DNA of 64,000 bases from Papaver somniferum (lineage: Eukaryota > Streptophyta > Magnoliopsida > Ranunculales > Papaveraceae): assembly GCF_003573695.1 (NCBI RefSeq), contig NC_039362.1, forward strand, positions 4,252,929 through 4,316,928, in the 5' to 3' direction. Below the pieces are notes generated by a model. It did not search any database, had not been told where the DNA came from, and saw only the letters and a list, made by a program, of their open reading frames with translations. Positions 1-11,050 of the stretch are shown piece after piece. Position numbers and translations under genes: made by a program. How positions within the stretch are numbered: position 1 is the first letter of the stretch; the number at the start of each line of letters is the position of its first letter.

Positions 1-354
1 TTTATTTTTTTAATCTAGATTCGTACAAATTTCTTATAATTTCGGTATTTTTCATTTCATTGATTTTAGGTTTTGTAAGTGTAAAAGGAATTAAGATATC
101 TGTGTTTCTGAGATTTTTATCTAATCTTGACATGTCTGTGAGAATGAGATATTGAAGCAACCATAAACTAATTGATTCCATGTAGGACCTGTTGCTGTTG
201 AAATTCCATATAATGCGATGTGACACGGGGCTAATTATTGCTGTTAATAGCTTGAATGGCCTAAAATAGATTTCTCAATGACCTAATGTGATCTTTCTTT
301 TTGTTAGTTTTGTAACTAGTTTGTTAATTTTCTTTTCGCTTGACTCTTCTTCAG
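1..354 (+). other. Intron sequence upstream of the SDH6-like exons
   Basis: No reading frame here resembles a protein. The stretch is AT-rich and ends in a pyrimidine-rich tract followed by the acceptor AG at 353-354, so it is most simply intron of the SDH6-like gene whose 5' exons lie left of the window. The short open frames on either strand have no recognisable content. Confidence 0.6.
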
Positions 355-1562
355 GTGGAAAATGCAAGGAAGGCAGCAAACGTAGCTGCAATAGGAAGCG
401 CTGTTGGAGCACTTCATTTGGGTGGAACTGCCTGGAGATATTCAAAGAGTCCTCACGGTACTGTTTTCACTTTACTGTTTGAATACCAAATGTTGTATTC
501 TTATTGCTTATCTTGTGCTGTCACACTAAGTCTCCTTAGTAAGTTTTGGAAAACCAAAACGAGTTATGAGAAAATGAACTACTGGAACCTTGTTCTTTTG
601 CTGTCATCTTGTAGCGATATTTTTCAATTTCGGTTGACATTGGCTAATGATTATTAGTGCTATTCAATCCCGTTATCCTTTCAGTATGTTTTGTGACCTC
701 GTATGTGTTCATTCTAGAGAAATAGATTCCCTAGGTTTGGCCTGCTTGGCACTGCAGTCTCTTGTATAGATTTATCTGGCTGCATGGAAATGTCCTGTGT
801 AATCCCTTAAGAATATGCAAAGCAGTGATTATTACTCTGGAGAAGCGTCCAACTTTACTTTTAAGCAGTCAGGTGGCGGTTTAGCGACTTCCTTGGTTTC
901 TACCCATAATGTATGAAGTTCCGATGTTGGATTATGGGGGTGGGGTTAGTGTTACCATTGTTAAAAACTAGCTATATTAGTTTATATTCAAAGGGGTGTT
1001 CTTGCTAGAACTAGATTTTGTTTTACCCCTTGGTTGGTGTAGTTTTGGAATATGGTCACCATAGTAAAAGTACAAGCTGTTTCCATTGAGTACCATGTTT
1101 ACCATGCTCTCCTGCAAACCTCGTATTTGAACAATTGTGTGAAATTGCGCTGAAAATTGGATCCCTTGAACTGATCAGTTACTATGCATGTTCGTTTTGA
1201 AACTTTGAATAACTAGCGGATTTCTTAACACTAAAAGTGATTATGTTGACTTTATTATCACTGCTGGGATTTATATTGCATTCAAAACCATTCAACTTGT
1301 GTGCATTGCCAGGATAGTAAAAAGAAAGAATTTGAATGTAGCTAGTAAGGGATGGGATTTACCTGTATTAACATATTTACACATTTTTTTTCACTTTTTA
1401 CTAACAGGTGCCGTCTTAGCTGTGGGTCTTGGAGCTGTGGTTGGTTACACAGTTGGAAAAGAAGCTGCATCCCATTATTATCAACTCTATCGGGATGATG
1501 CTATGGCTTCTCAGGTCAAGTTTTTGGAGTGGGTGGCGACCAAATCTGAGGGTCGATCGTGA
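355..1562 (+). CDS. SDH6: Succinate dehydrogenase subunit 6-like protein, last two exons (partial)
   Basis: Two exons, join(355..457, 1408..1562). The first follows acceptor AG at 353-354 and ends at donor GT 458-459. The second follows acceptor AG at 1406-1407. Joining them in phase 1 restores a glycine codon and gives an uninterrupted reading of 86 codons to the TGA at 1560-1562. The peptide starts VENARKAANVAAIGSAVG, passes through WRYSKSPHG, and ends ASQVKFLEWVATKSEGRS. It contains two small glycine/alanine-rich hydrophobic stretches, about residues 10-25 and 36-52, separated by the YSKSPHG turn. This arrangement and the QLYR..AMASQVKFLEW segment match what I know of plant SDH6, a small plant-specific subunit of mitochondrial complex II in the inner membrane. 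The 5' exons are outside the window. The family call is from remembered motifs; the exon structure is seen directly. Confidence 0.6.
458..1407 (+). other. Intron of the SDH6-like gene
   Basis: This 950-bp stretch is bounded by a GT donor at 458-459 and a pyrimidine-rich AG acceptor at 1406-1407. Its removal joins two conserved peptide halves in frame. I see no repeat or other gene inside it. Open frames running on from the first exon (to about 657) or leading into the second (from about 1299) are intron read-through. Confidence 0.75.
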
Positions 1563-2299
1563 ATTCCACCTGCGTGATGAGAATTCAAGTCCCCTTATGG
1601 CAACCATTTACTTCATTATATTGGTAGGTGAAATAAAAAGCTGGTGCCCAGGATGAAAAGAAGCTCACAGTACAACTTGTAAACTTGAATTTGTGATCTC
1701 TCTTTGCAACAAGCCTTTGCCTGGGTTTTGGGAATATTTTGTCTTCCTTTCTTCTTGAATTTTATCAAGTAATCGAGAGATGTCTTTTATAGAGCAGGTT
1801 TTCGTTTACAAGTAGAACATCAACTTTCATCACTATAAAAATGTGCTTGGATGTGGTCTCTGTACCCTTTAAAAAATTAAGCATACCTAGCAGTGAACCA
1901 AGAAGGGTCATCCTGGTGAAATTTTGACAGCTCTCTTGTCACTTGAAGGGGCATATAGCTTTACAGAGTAAAGAATACTCATTTTCGCAAAAGAAGTGTA
2001 AGACAAGCACCAACTTTGAAAGTGTAGTCATGCCAAGATACAGCTACAGCCGATTTTGAAGTATTCTGACTAGCAGTTCTACTTGTGAGGCTGTTTATTA
2101 ATAACAACAAAAAGGAAATTCACAGACACAGAACACTAGAGAGCAAAAGGAGAATGAATTGCAAAATGAGAACGATTTAAGGATGAAAAAAATGGAACAA
2201 AAGAGTTCCATATGGTTTGAGTTCTGGCACCTACATACATAACTGAGTCTGACTCTCTGAGCATGATATTAACTTTCCGGTTCTCTCTGAGCATGATAT
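1563..2299. other. Convergent 3' regions of the SDH6-like and 6PGL genes
   Basis: This is the tail-to-tail intergenic space: 3' UTR of the plus-strand gene on the left and 3' UTR of the minus-strand gene on the right. An AATAAA hexamer lies at 1632-1637, though the true poly(A) site is unknown. The right part, 2257-2310, holds an imperfect two-copy direct repeat beside the 6PGL stop codon. No further gene is seen. Confidence 0.55.
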
Positions 2300-2310
2300 T
2301 CACTTTCTGG
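2257..2310 (-). repeat. Short direct repeat at the 6PGL stop codon
   Basis: Two adjacent imperfect copies of TGAGCATGATATT plus AACTTTCCGG or CACTTTCTGG are separated by a few pyrimidines. The duplication covers the last codons, the stop and the beginning of the 3' UTR. Translation past the stop repeats the motif NIMLRE, which shows the event was a local tandem duplication. Confidence 0.7.
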
Positions 2311-3978
2311 ATTTCCCTTCCTGCTCCGTGCACTTGAAGGCCTCGAGTTCTGATGCTGCTAATTTATCCAAAAACCACACCAAATTCCCGTTTCCTGGGT
2401 TAACCATCCGAGCAGGTAGCATTGAGCAATCTGGTCCTACATCATCAATTACTAAGTGTAGCGTTTCTGGTTTGCTGATGCCTGTCACAACAACAGCGAC
2501 GTTGGATGCTGAGTTGATGACTGGCAAGGTAAAAGTTAACCTTTCTGGTGGAGGCTCGGGAGAGTCGGTGATGAATGTGACCCATTCATCTTCCTCTTCA
2601 AGTACCACGTGGTTTGGGAATAGTGATGCGACGTGTCCATCAGGTCCCATCCCGAGAAGAATCAAGTCGAATTTTGGGCAATCATTGATCTCTGAAACAC
2701 CAACTGTTCGGGTCTTTACCAATTGACGTAGGACGAATTCATACTCACTAGCAGCTTCCTCTGCGGACAATGAGTCATTGATGGAGTATACATGGCTTGG
2801 AATCAGGGGCACCTATTACAAGCAGACGGCAACAAGCAGAAGCAATGTCAGAACTAATGCAGCTTAGATTTGAGAAAACCAATAATAAAATGCACGGAGT
2901 TTCCTCAAACCTTTTAATCTTAAAATTCATCAACTTTTCCTTAGATCGCGAAAGAAATTCTTAGACGAACAAGTTAACTGCCGCACACCAGTTTTTCCGT
3001 TAGCTAATCAAAGAGAAGTGACCAGTTTTTTAAACTGAACCTTCAAATATTTGGTGCCTAAGATTTTGCTGAAGGGCGATTACTTGGTGACATTTATAGG
3101 GGTGTGAGGATGTTAGTAGGTCACACATTCCCAGGGACACGACTCTTTGGAGGAAATAGGGGAACAAGAGCTGAATGAACACGATATTCTTTTAGATTTC
3201 AAAATAGGAAAGGCTATAAATTGAATTACAAAATTGGAAACTCTAGAAAAGTTACGAAACTCTAAAGGTCATAAAAATCAGAAAGCTAAGTTATTTCAGA
3301 TGCATTGTTTCCAACAAAGAGATTGCCAGATGTAGAATATAGGGGATGAGACTGGCGAGAAATCTCACTCGCGGTGTCTCCGATCTGCAACCAAGTTTAT
3401 GACTAACAACTGAGATGGGGTCTCTGGAAGTGCATTCATTTTCACAATTTATCGTTAGCGAGAATCAGGATTAAGATTAGCACAATTCACTAATTCCTGA
3501 ACTCGCGTATGGTAAGGCGAATATTTGTCGAATTATAGCCCAGAATTTATTACCTTGGACAAGAGACAATCCTTTGCCAACTTGTAATTACTGTCTGCGT
3601 GATTTTTTGCCACGATACGCTCATCTGCCGAAAAGATATACCATTTGGTCCAATCCACGGTCTTGTTATAAGGCGCTTCACAGAGTTTTCTGTTACATAA
3701 GAAACAACATCAATGACCGTATTAACATTTAACGGTCACAACCAACGGTAACAGCCAATATATGAATCTAGCTTACAGAAAACAAGTAAAAAATGTAGTA
3801 TATACCTCATCAAGCTAATGAGAGAACCACCAGACAATGCAATGGCAAAAAATCCTCTCTCCTTGACTGAAACCTCGGATGACTCCGCAATGTAATCTGC
3901 TAATTCAGTTGCAACCTCATCCGAACTTTCATAAATTCTCAATTCTCCTCTCTCAGTATGACAACCCGAACGAGACAT
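2300..3978 (-). CDS. PGL: 6-phosphogluconolactonase, complete three-exon gene
   Basis: Coding exons on the minus strand are 3978..3806, 3689..3554 and 2812..2300. Donors are GT at 3805-3804 and GT at 3553-3552. Acceptor AGs are at 3691-3690 and 2814-2813. Spliced, they encode 273 residues, the usual length of cytosolic plant 6PGL. Exon 1 holds the sugar-phosphate-binding loop [11 protein letters not shown] (about residues 43-53). Exon 2 holds [16 protein letters not shown], the conserved W..F..DER motif. Exon 3 holds [19 protein letters not shown], the active-site GMGPDGH signature with its catalytic histidine. The enzyme hydrolyses 6-phosphogluconolactone to 6-phosphogluconate in the oxidative pentose phosphate pathway. 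There is no transit peptide ahead of the MSRSG start, so a cytosolic form is likely. Exon 3 alone looks like an ORF starting at a GTG, but that codon is an internal valine after the splice. A run of T's and AG just upstream of the ATG on the coding strand (about 3990-4000) hints at a 5' UTR intron. Confidence 0.93.
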
Positions 3979-5859
3979 TCTTCTTATTTGCCTAGCTACA
4001 AAAAAGTAAACCCTACAGAAGAAAACACGAAAAGAAATGTAAATCTATTCCCAAATTAAGCAAACATGCTAAAAGTAGAAACATGAATGAATTCTTTGAG
4101 TAGATAATTTGCAAGCAGGAGATCCAAATTAAGAAAAACCACATGCAATGCCTTAAAAACACTGAACAAGGGTATGCATTCTAATTTAGTAAGAAGTTAT
4201 AAAACCCAGCAGATCATAATAACCTCATTTGCTTCATTTCAGCTCGAGCATGTACTTATAAATATAAACTTTTAAGCTCATACCCAGATCATAAAACTAG
4301 AATAAACATGATCTAATCTCTTAGAACATCCTGAAACAACTACCAAATGAATTCAAATACAGAAAAAAATAAAAAATAAATAAAAAGCTTACAAGAAGAT
4401 ATATGAACAGAAGTGATAATTAAACAAAGGCAGAAGAAAATCATGAAATCATATCATCAAAGTATGATCTCAAACTTGACAAATTATTGAACAAAAAAAA
4501 ACATATAATGTTGTTGTGACAAAACAGAAAGAGTTACTGTATTTAACAACAATTCTTTCACTCTTCAAAGTTGAAACTAATATCTCAATAAATAAATAAA
4601 TAAATAAGTATTAAATCTGGAATTCCATTTTTTACTAGATAGAACAGACTAGATTCTCTGCTGATAATTCTCTGAAGAAATAAAAAAAAAAACTATGTGA
4701 AGACTTGATTCAATCTGCAATATTCTATTTTTAAACAGAAAAAGAAAAACAGTGGTACTACTAGAGTGTATGTATTATTGTCCCATGCAGTTCTGTTGTG
4801 TTTTGGATGCTCTAGTTTTACCCTCTCATGTCTCATACTTGTCAGCCCAAACTTACCATATTTAGTTCTCCTTTTGACGATTCAGTTCAAAATGATATTT
4901 TTCAATAACAAAGTGATCTTGTAAAAATCTATCTATTTATTATTTGATTATTTGATTTTTGTTGGCAGAGCTTTGCAAAAGAAAAAAATAAATATATCTT
5001 TTTCCGTTCTAGTCTGATAATTCTTTTTAAATTGATTTGATTTCTATCTCAATATCTAGTTCTTTTCTATTTAATTTTTCTCTGAAATTCTAAAAAGTAA
5101 TAAAGATGTCCACGGGTCGTGCTAAGGTTATGTATGGGTCATATACGAAGGAGGAGATAGATGGTAAATAAGCTTTCTTTTACGAGAGGAGAACGTATTG
5201 CGAACAGTTTTTCCCAAATAGCTAACTGTTGGCGGAGCCAAGAATTTAAAATGAGGGGGCTAATAAAACTTTATATATACATAAGGAGTTTAGTGGACTA
5301 AATTTAAGATACAAGGTGGACTGATTATAGAATTTAAGATAAATATAAGGGACTTTCAATAGTTTTAGTGATTTTAGGTGGTACAGATGAAGATGAATTT
5401 ATACAAATGAGCATATATATATATATCAAACCCTAAAAGAGAGTATCAATTTATCAGACTAATTTATTTTCTTTTTTCATGTCTTAGTAAGTACTAAATA
5501 TATTGTCTATGTTGCCCACTTAACATCTATTATTATTAGGTTAAATTTTTATCATTAGTAATTGGCACACTTGTACAAACTATTTTTATGTCAAAAGCTT
5601 CTAGTTTCTTATTTAGTTTCGGAAAATTAATGTTGATAGTTGTTTCTAATTTTAAACTCGTGCTTCTTTTAATACGCGAAAGCCGGGCCCATATACCTAT
5701 TCTTACTCAGCCAGTCGAACCGGTCCTACTCCTACTTCTAGATCATTTATGATAGTGAAAATCATAGAGTGATTTAACATAGAACACTTTACTTGATTTT
5801 AGGGATCATTTAGTTCATCATCCGAGTCGGGAACAAAGGAGAAAGAGGCTAGATCCGAG
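3979..5859. other. Upstream region of 6PGL, no gene seen
   Basis: This is AT-rich intergenic DNA containing the 5' UTR and promoter region of the minus-strand 6PGL gene, simple-sequence runs such as (AAAT)n near 4590-4608 and (AT)n near 5414-5426, and probably old transposon debris (for example the GGCGGAGCCAAGAATTT block near 5230, a phrase common in plant repeats). I found no long or conserved reading frame. Confidence 0.5.
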
Positions 5860-6677
5860 ATAAGAATATGAAATTCATCAGCGGTTGCACCGAACAATTT
5901 TCTAGGAGTCCTCAAATTCTAACCATGTTTTCTTCATAAATTCCTACATCAGCAATTTTCATATTCTTTAAAGTAGAAACAACGAACAAATGACGATAAC
6001 AATCTTTGATACGAGAGTTATAGAGCAAAATGTCTTCCTAGAATCTTGCAATGGAACCATAGATGATTTTGAACTTTACATGCTTCAAAAAGAAAGAATC
6101 GCAACTCAAAATAGCTCTCCAAACAAGCCTCCATAAGATCATTTTGGAGGTTTATCAAGCCAATCTACATCAGTTGCACCATATTTTTATACAAAAATCT
6201 TCCTCCAAAGAGAATATTTTTCAACTGCAAACCTCCATGATCATTTACAAAGTAGAGCTTGATACATTTTTTTCTTCTTCAAGTTTTTGATACCTAAGCC
6301 ACCAACTTTTTTCCTTCTACGTAAAGCACTCCACTTAACCAAGTGAAGTTTTTTTTCCTTCCAACATTATCATGTTATTAGAAGTCTCTTATTATCTTCT
6401 CAAGTTTTTTACAGACAAAAGTAGGTGTTTCAAATAGTCTCATAAGTAGACATGTAGACCAGCTAAGACACTATTTATGAGAGTGATCTTACCATCCCTT
6501 TTAAGAAATATTTCTTCCAACCTGCCATTCTACAAATAAATTTGTCTATCACTTTGTACCATTTTGAAACTCCTCTGCTTTTATCTCCAAGCGGTAATTC
6601 CAAATAAGAAGTAGAAAGAATTACGATGTAACATCCCAAAATATCAGAAAAAAATTGAGACAAATCTCCATCAAAAC
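5860..6677 (-). mobile_element. LINE (L1-type) reverse transcriptase C-terminal remnant, part 1
   Basis: Read on the minus strand this is a decayed non-LTR retrotransposon ORF2. Recognisable peptides in order are LELPLGDKSRGVSKWYKVID, then (after stops) KVGGLGIKNLKKK, then WRFAVEKYSLWRKIFV, then a zf-RVT-like stretch DILLYNSRIKDCYRHL..VSTLKNMKIADVG. All are typical of the region between the RT palm and the C-terminal knuckle of plant L1 elements. Many stops and frameshifts are present. Its upstream half continues beyond the LTR element, at 13581-13770. Confidence 0.8.
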
Positions 6678-8114
6678 TGATAGACGCATTTATGTGTCTA
6701 ATATATCTCAATTGTATATAGTGTTAGTACCCATTTTTGTACTTATTTTGGTATTTTATTCTCTTTGTAGGTGTTTTTGGAGAAATAAGCTTTTGTGGCG
6801 AAATTGGCTCGAAAAGTTGTTAAAGGCACCTGGGAGGACATTTGCTATTCTAGGCATGTGCTAAAGGGACACCGAGACTGGATAGGGGAAGGTCACCTTC
6901 TTCACGTTTCAAATTAGAAATTTTGGCGGGAAACTATGTGCAGCGCCTGGCAGATTTTGGACTCGATTATTGGAGCTGTTTCAGGTAGATTCAACACTGG
7001 AAATCGATTGGGATGGACTTGATATAGCAAAACAGGTTTAGTACATGCGTTTGGGTCGATCGATATGGGCTGGAATGGCCGGAAAAGGGAAACAGAGCAA
7101 ATAAGGAAACACGGTCCTGTTGGATTCGTTTTTGGTTCTTCAGGGAGATTAAAGGCAAGAAACCCATTCAAAAGGGTTATATTCTATCTAAGGAAGAGTT
7201 TGATATAAGTGGGAGAGCTCAGAAACGCGTAAAACAATTTCTGGAAGGAATTAGTGCCATAACTGCCAAGAAAGGAAAGAGGAGATTTCGAAGAGGTTTG
7301 GGAGAGATTAAATCGTCTTGTGGTGTATAAATAGGTTTCTTAGGGTCCCAAGAGGATTTATCAAGAGTTTGGGGTCGATAGGATAGCTCAGGAGGCGAGA
7401 ATCAGAGATTACAGGAAGCCCGTCTCTGCTGCTGCTGCTGCTGCCATTGAAGAGCACGGAGAAGACTCTCATAGACAGTTATTCTACAGTAACAAGGACA
7501 GACGGTTGACAGTCTTAAAATAACAGCAACAGAAGCATTTGGGATTTAGAGTTTATTTTTGGACGCCTTCTGTGGGTCGCAGATTCACTGATTTTATTCT
7601 TTTCACTCTTTTAATCAACTTTTGGGCTATAAACATGTATTTTGAGCAAGTGATTAATATGAGTAGCTAAACCCCAACACTGGGATGATGGAGGAAGCCC
7701 TATTTCACGCATGTGGTAATTCTAATAATTCTTTTATGACTATTTGCATTGATTTTTAATTGATTTATGATTTTTATTGAATGGGTGTGACTTCGTTTGA
7801 TGATGTATGCTTGGTCTATGTATTTTTGATACATCATGCTTGTGATTTACAGTCATTGCTTTTCAAAAATCTATTTTTGGCAAAGAACAAGAGTCCATAT
7901 TTTTATTATTTGAACTATAATTGATTGGAATTATTATTTGAGTCACATGAATGGAATTTGGTGGAATCCTGAGTCTCAGTATCTCTTGATCTTGTGACAA
8001 CCTTTTGTGAATATATTTTCTTTATGTTTAGTGTTTTCTATCTTTGAGTCTAAAATCGAGTCTACACAAGTCCGAGTGAACGACAACCTTACTTACCACT
8101 TTAAAATTACATCA
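6678..8114 (+). repeat. 5' LTR of the 6.7-kb non-autonomous element
   Basis: 1437 bp, beginning TGATAGACGCATTTATGTG and ending AAAATTACATCA. A TATAAATA box at 7326-7333 is the likely promoter core. A (CTG)n run lies near 7427-7444 and is longer than in the 3' LTR. Confidence 0.92.
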
Positions 8115-8119
8115 ATTTT

Positions 8120-8137
8120 TGGCGCCGCCGACGGGGG
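8120..8137 (+). promoter_or_regulatory. Primer-binding site (tRNA-Asp type, degenerate)
   Basis: Five bases after the LTR end is TGGCGCCGCCGACGGGGG. It aligns with TGGCGCCGTTGCCGGGGA, the complement of the 3' end of plant tRNA-Asp used by Athila elements, with several mismatches in the second half. Confidence 0.7.
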
Positions 8138-8587
8138 CTTGTTTATAGATTTGTTTATTTTTTAGGTTTATTTTTATTTTTATTATTTTTGTTCTTTTTT
8201 ACTCGTTTTGGTATTTTTGTTTGATTTCAGACTAGGAGCTGAGCTAAGGAAAGAAAGATAAAATGGTGAAAAGAAAAGCGAGGCCAAAGAACGAAAGAAA
8301 AGAGGAATCCAAAAGGAGTGAAGAAGAAGTTTTGTAAATAGCTATTTGATTTTATTTTTAGAAATTGTAAATAGGGTTTTATTTTTCTTAATTTTTTGTA
8401 ATTTTTGGACTTTGGACTTGGACATTGGACATTATTTTTTATACCCTACGGAAGGGTACCCTTAAATATAAACTGTGTGCAGGGAAGGACGAAGATTACT
8501 ATATCGTCTCGGCCCCTCAGGTTCGTACATGACATAGGAGTCATGGCCCGAGTCGACTTCAACGGTTCATCCCCCGTCTGGTACGGG

Positions 8588-8593
8588 AGGTAA
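8588..8593 (+). promoter_or_regulatory. Possible 5' splice site in the element leader
   Basis: The context GGGAG|GTAAGT is a perfect plant donor consensus about 470 bp into the leader and 590 bp before the ORF start. No single acceptor stands out; candidates are the TAG/AAG sites shortly before 9179. Splicing is inferred only. Confidence 0.35.
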
Positions 8594-9178
8594 GTCCAAT
8601 CGAAACACTCGCGAATCTCCTGCAAGCGGGTTACTGTACTCCTTAAGGTGATAATTGTTTGAGGACGAACCGAACTGTTTTTATATTCCTAGTAAAGGGC
8701 AAGGCCTGGCCTAAACAAGATAAGGGTTCGGATTTCATCACCGCTCCCTTCTTGCCCGCTTTAGGAAAACAAAACCTAACGCGAACCCAAGCTTTAAAAT
8801 CTGATTAGAAAGAGACCTATAGGGTATCGAGCTTGTTAGGAAAATTTTTCGAAGGATATTGGTCACCTTTTAAGCAACTTCAAAGTTCATGATGACTTCT
8901 GGGAGTTGAAACAAGCCGCCTTGTAACGCCGGTGAGGCCTTGGGTAACAAAGCTCCATTGAGCTTCCCTCGCCTCAGTTTCATCTCACATTAGCTCGGAT
9001 TGATACAGAGGGGTTTGCTCAAACTGTAACAAATTCCCCTTCGAGCGATAGAAGCTAGTCTAGAAACAATCTTAGTGGAGCCATCATGCTTTTTGTTTGC
9101 TAGAAATATTTAGGTTTGCTTTGGTGAAGTCGAGTCGGCCATGTTTGTGATTGTGTAGATTTCCCTTGCAAATTAAGA

Positions 9179-10860
9179 ATGTCAAACTGGTACAATAGAA
9201 GCCAATACAATGAGTATCGACCTGAATTTGAATACGTACATCATCAGTATTATGACCATAGTGATAATAGTGTTTGGGAACCCAACCTTTTCAAGGTTAT
9301 GGTTCATACCATAGTGAGCCCAATTACTATCCGCATGTGCATCAGTCTTACGAGCAAGAAGATTATAATACTAGTTCTTCGTCTTTAGAGGATACAATCA
9401 AACTTTTGAAAAGTAGTCCTTTTTATGATCCTTCAGTTCCTATTCCTTCTCTAGAAGAGTCTCTCAGGAAATTAGAAGAGTCGACACGTAAGTTAGCTGA
9501 GATGAATAACTTAGTTTATGATGAAAGAACACTTTCTCTAGAGGAATCCTTCAATCTGATAGCTGAGACGAACGAAAGAATTGCTCGAAATAATCTTAAT
9601 TTCCAATACATTGTTTCCAACAATACCCTTGAAAATAAGGATAGTTATTTGCATAATAAAGATGATGAGGATAAAATTGGTAACACTACTTGTTTAGATG
9701 AGGTTCGGTCATTTTCATGTTATTATAATGATGATGATGATGAGGATAGTAGTAATGAAGAATCTGAAATATGTAGGCATAGTGATCAGGAATCTATTAA
9801 TCCAATTGAGCTTTATAATGATTATATTATTTCTAGTTCAAATCCAAATAATTTTTATGATTATTCACCTATTCAAAAGGACGAGGATTTGATTAGGGAT
9901 ACCACCGTTTTAGACGATGTAGTTTTTCCTTTTGATTACGAAGCTGATATTGGTTTAGAGGAACGGGTTTATTCCGAAAATATTGTTTTAGAGTCTAGCG
10001 ACTTAGAAACAATAGTCTTATACGAAGAAGATATACCCGTAGAGATGAGTAAAGATGTACTACCTGATTATAACTTAGAAGAATCTCTTGAATATTTTAA
10101 GGACTCTGAAGATACGGAAATTCAAGAAATAATTAGAGGTCTATCTAGAGACACTGAAAACTCTAAGTTTGGGGGTGATTATCACTTTCCTAGTGCCTTA
10201 CCTTTAACTCTCAGAAAGTCCCCTCACTTAGGACTTGATATCTCTGCCTCGACCATTTTGCAAGATTACCTTCATACTCGTTTTCCCGAACCTAATGATG
10301 TCCAAGAAGAAGTTCAGTCGCTAGAAACCCATCCTCTGGTTGATGTGGTTTGCCCAGGCTATGATACCCAGATTGACTTTGTTTTCCCACCAAATAGTTT
10401 TCTTCCAAATGTGGGAACATTTATATTTAAAATGAGTCGAATATTAAGTTCTGAGACTAAGCCTAAGTACTTTAGGTTAATAGAATCGACACATTTTCCT
10501 AAGAATGACCACTACTCTCATTGTGGTCAATTATGTAAGTCAAATGTGATTGACTTAGAGGATCCTCAGTTATTCAGGTTATTATTTTGTGATTCTAAGT
10601 TCTTATTTGAGTTTCTACAGACTCTAGGACCTAGTGATCCGGATCCTATCTATGAGGAAATGCATCCAAGGAAAATATTTTATTTAGACCCTTTCATAGA
10701 ACCTGAACCTGAACCGCAATTAGCGATAGTTATCAGGAAACTAGGTAAGGGCATGCTAGTCTTGTTAATTTCGTTGGTTCAGTGCAATTTTCTTTGGTCA
10801 GCTCTATTTGGTTTTGAAGACCCGCAGTTATTTCAGCTACTATTATACGGTTCGAGTTGA
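9179..10860 (+). pseudogene. Long ORF of unknown function in the Athila-like element, one frameshift
   Basis: The reading starts MSNWYNRSQYNEYRPEFEYV at 9179 and changes frame at about 9286. It then continues to 10860 as an open stretch of about 525 codons (a methionine at 9274 opens that frame). The product is very acidic and Asn/Ser-rich, with EESLRKLEESTRKLAE and similar heptad-like stretches around residues 60-110 that may form a coiled coil. Near the C-terminus are PHLGLDISASTILQDY and, at the very end, FEDPQLFQLLLYGSS. Both blocks recur in the ORF of the 36-60 kb elements (PNLGLELCASQVLLDY and VDPQLFRLLVYG), so the two proteins are distant homologues. Unlike that one, it has no CCHC knuckle. 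It occupies the gag position but I cannot call it gag. The single frameshift is the only lesion I see. Confidence 0.6.
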
Positions 10861-11012
10861 CCAATCCTTTCCTAAGTCTGGCTGAAGACTTTAAACTTAG
10901 CACTTCTTGGGAGGTAACCCATTCTCATGCAACACGGTAATATCCTTCCTTAACTCTTTTTCTTCAAATGGTAACAGTTTCTCCTTGTTCATGCTTTTAA
11001 TTTCATCTTTAG

Positions 11013-11050
11013 AACATTGAGGACAATGTTAGATTTAAGTTTGGGGGTAT
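11013..11050 (+). promoter_or_regulatory. Conserved hairpin plus internal polypurine-like motif
   Basis: AACATTGAGGACAATGTT (11013-11030) is an inverted repeat with a 4-base loop, followed by GTTTGGGGGTAT (11039-11050). The second part is nearly the same as the polypurine tract that precedes the 3' LTR. The pair lies just past the ORF, about 1.1 kb before the 3' LTR, and recurs in every internal region in this window. Confidence 0.6.

Noticed and set aside
340..657. 105-codon ORF treated as one exon
   Set aside because: The conserved part ends at SPH (457) with a GT donor. The tail is intron read-through, and its first five codons precede the acceptor AG.
2328..2726. 132-codon plus-strand ORF
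   Set aside because: Antisense shadow of 6PGL exon 3.
8405..8593. 62-codon ORF in the leader of the 6.7-kb element
   Set aside because: Could be an upstream ORF, but it has no recognisable motif and ends at the putative splice donor. Not supported as a gene.
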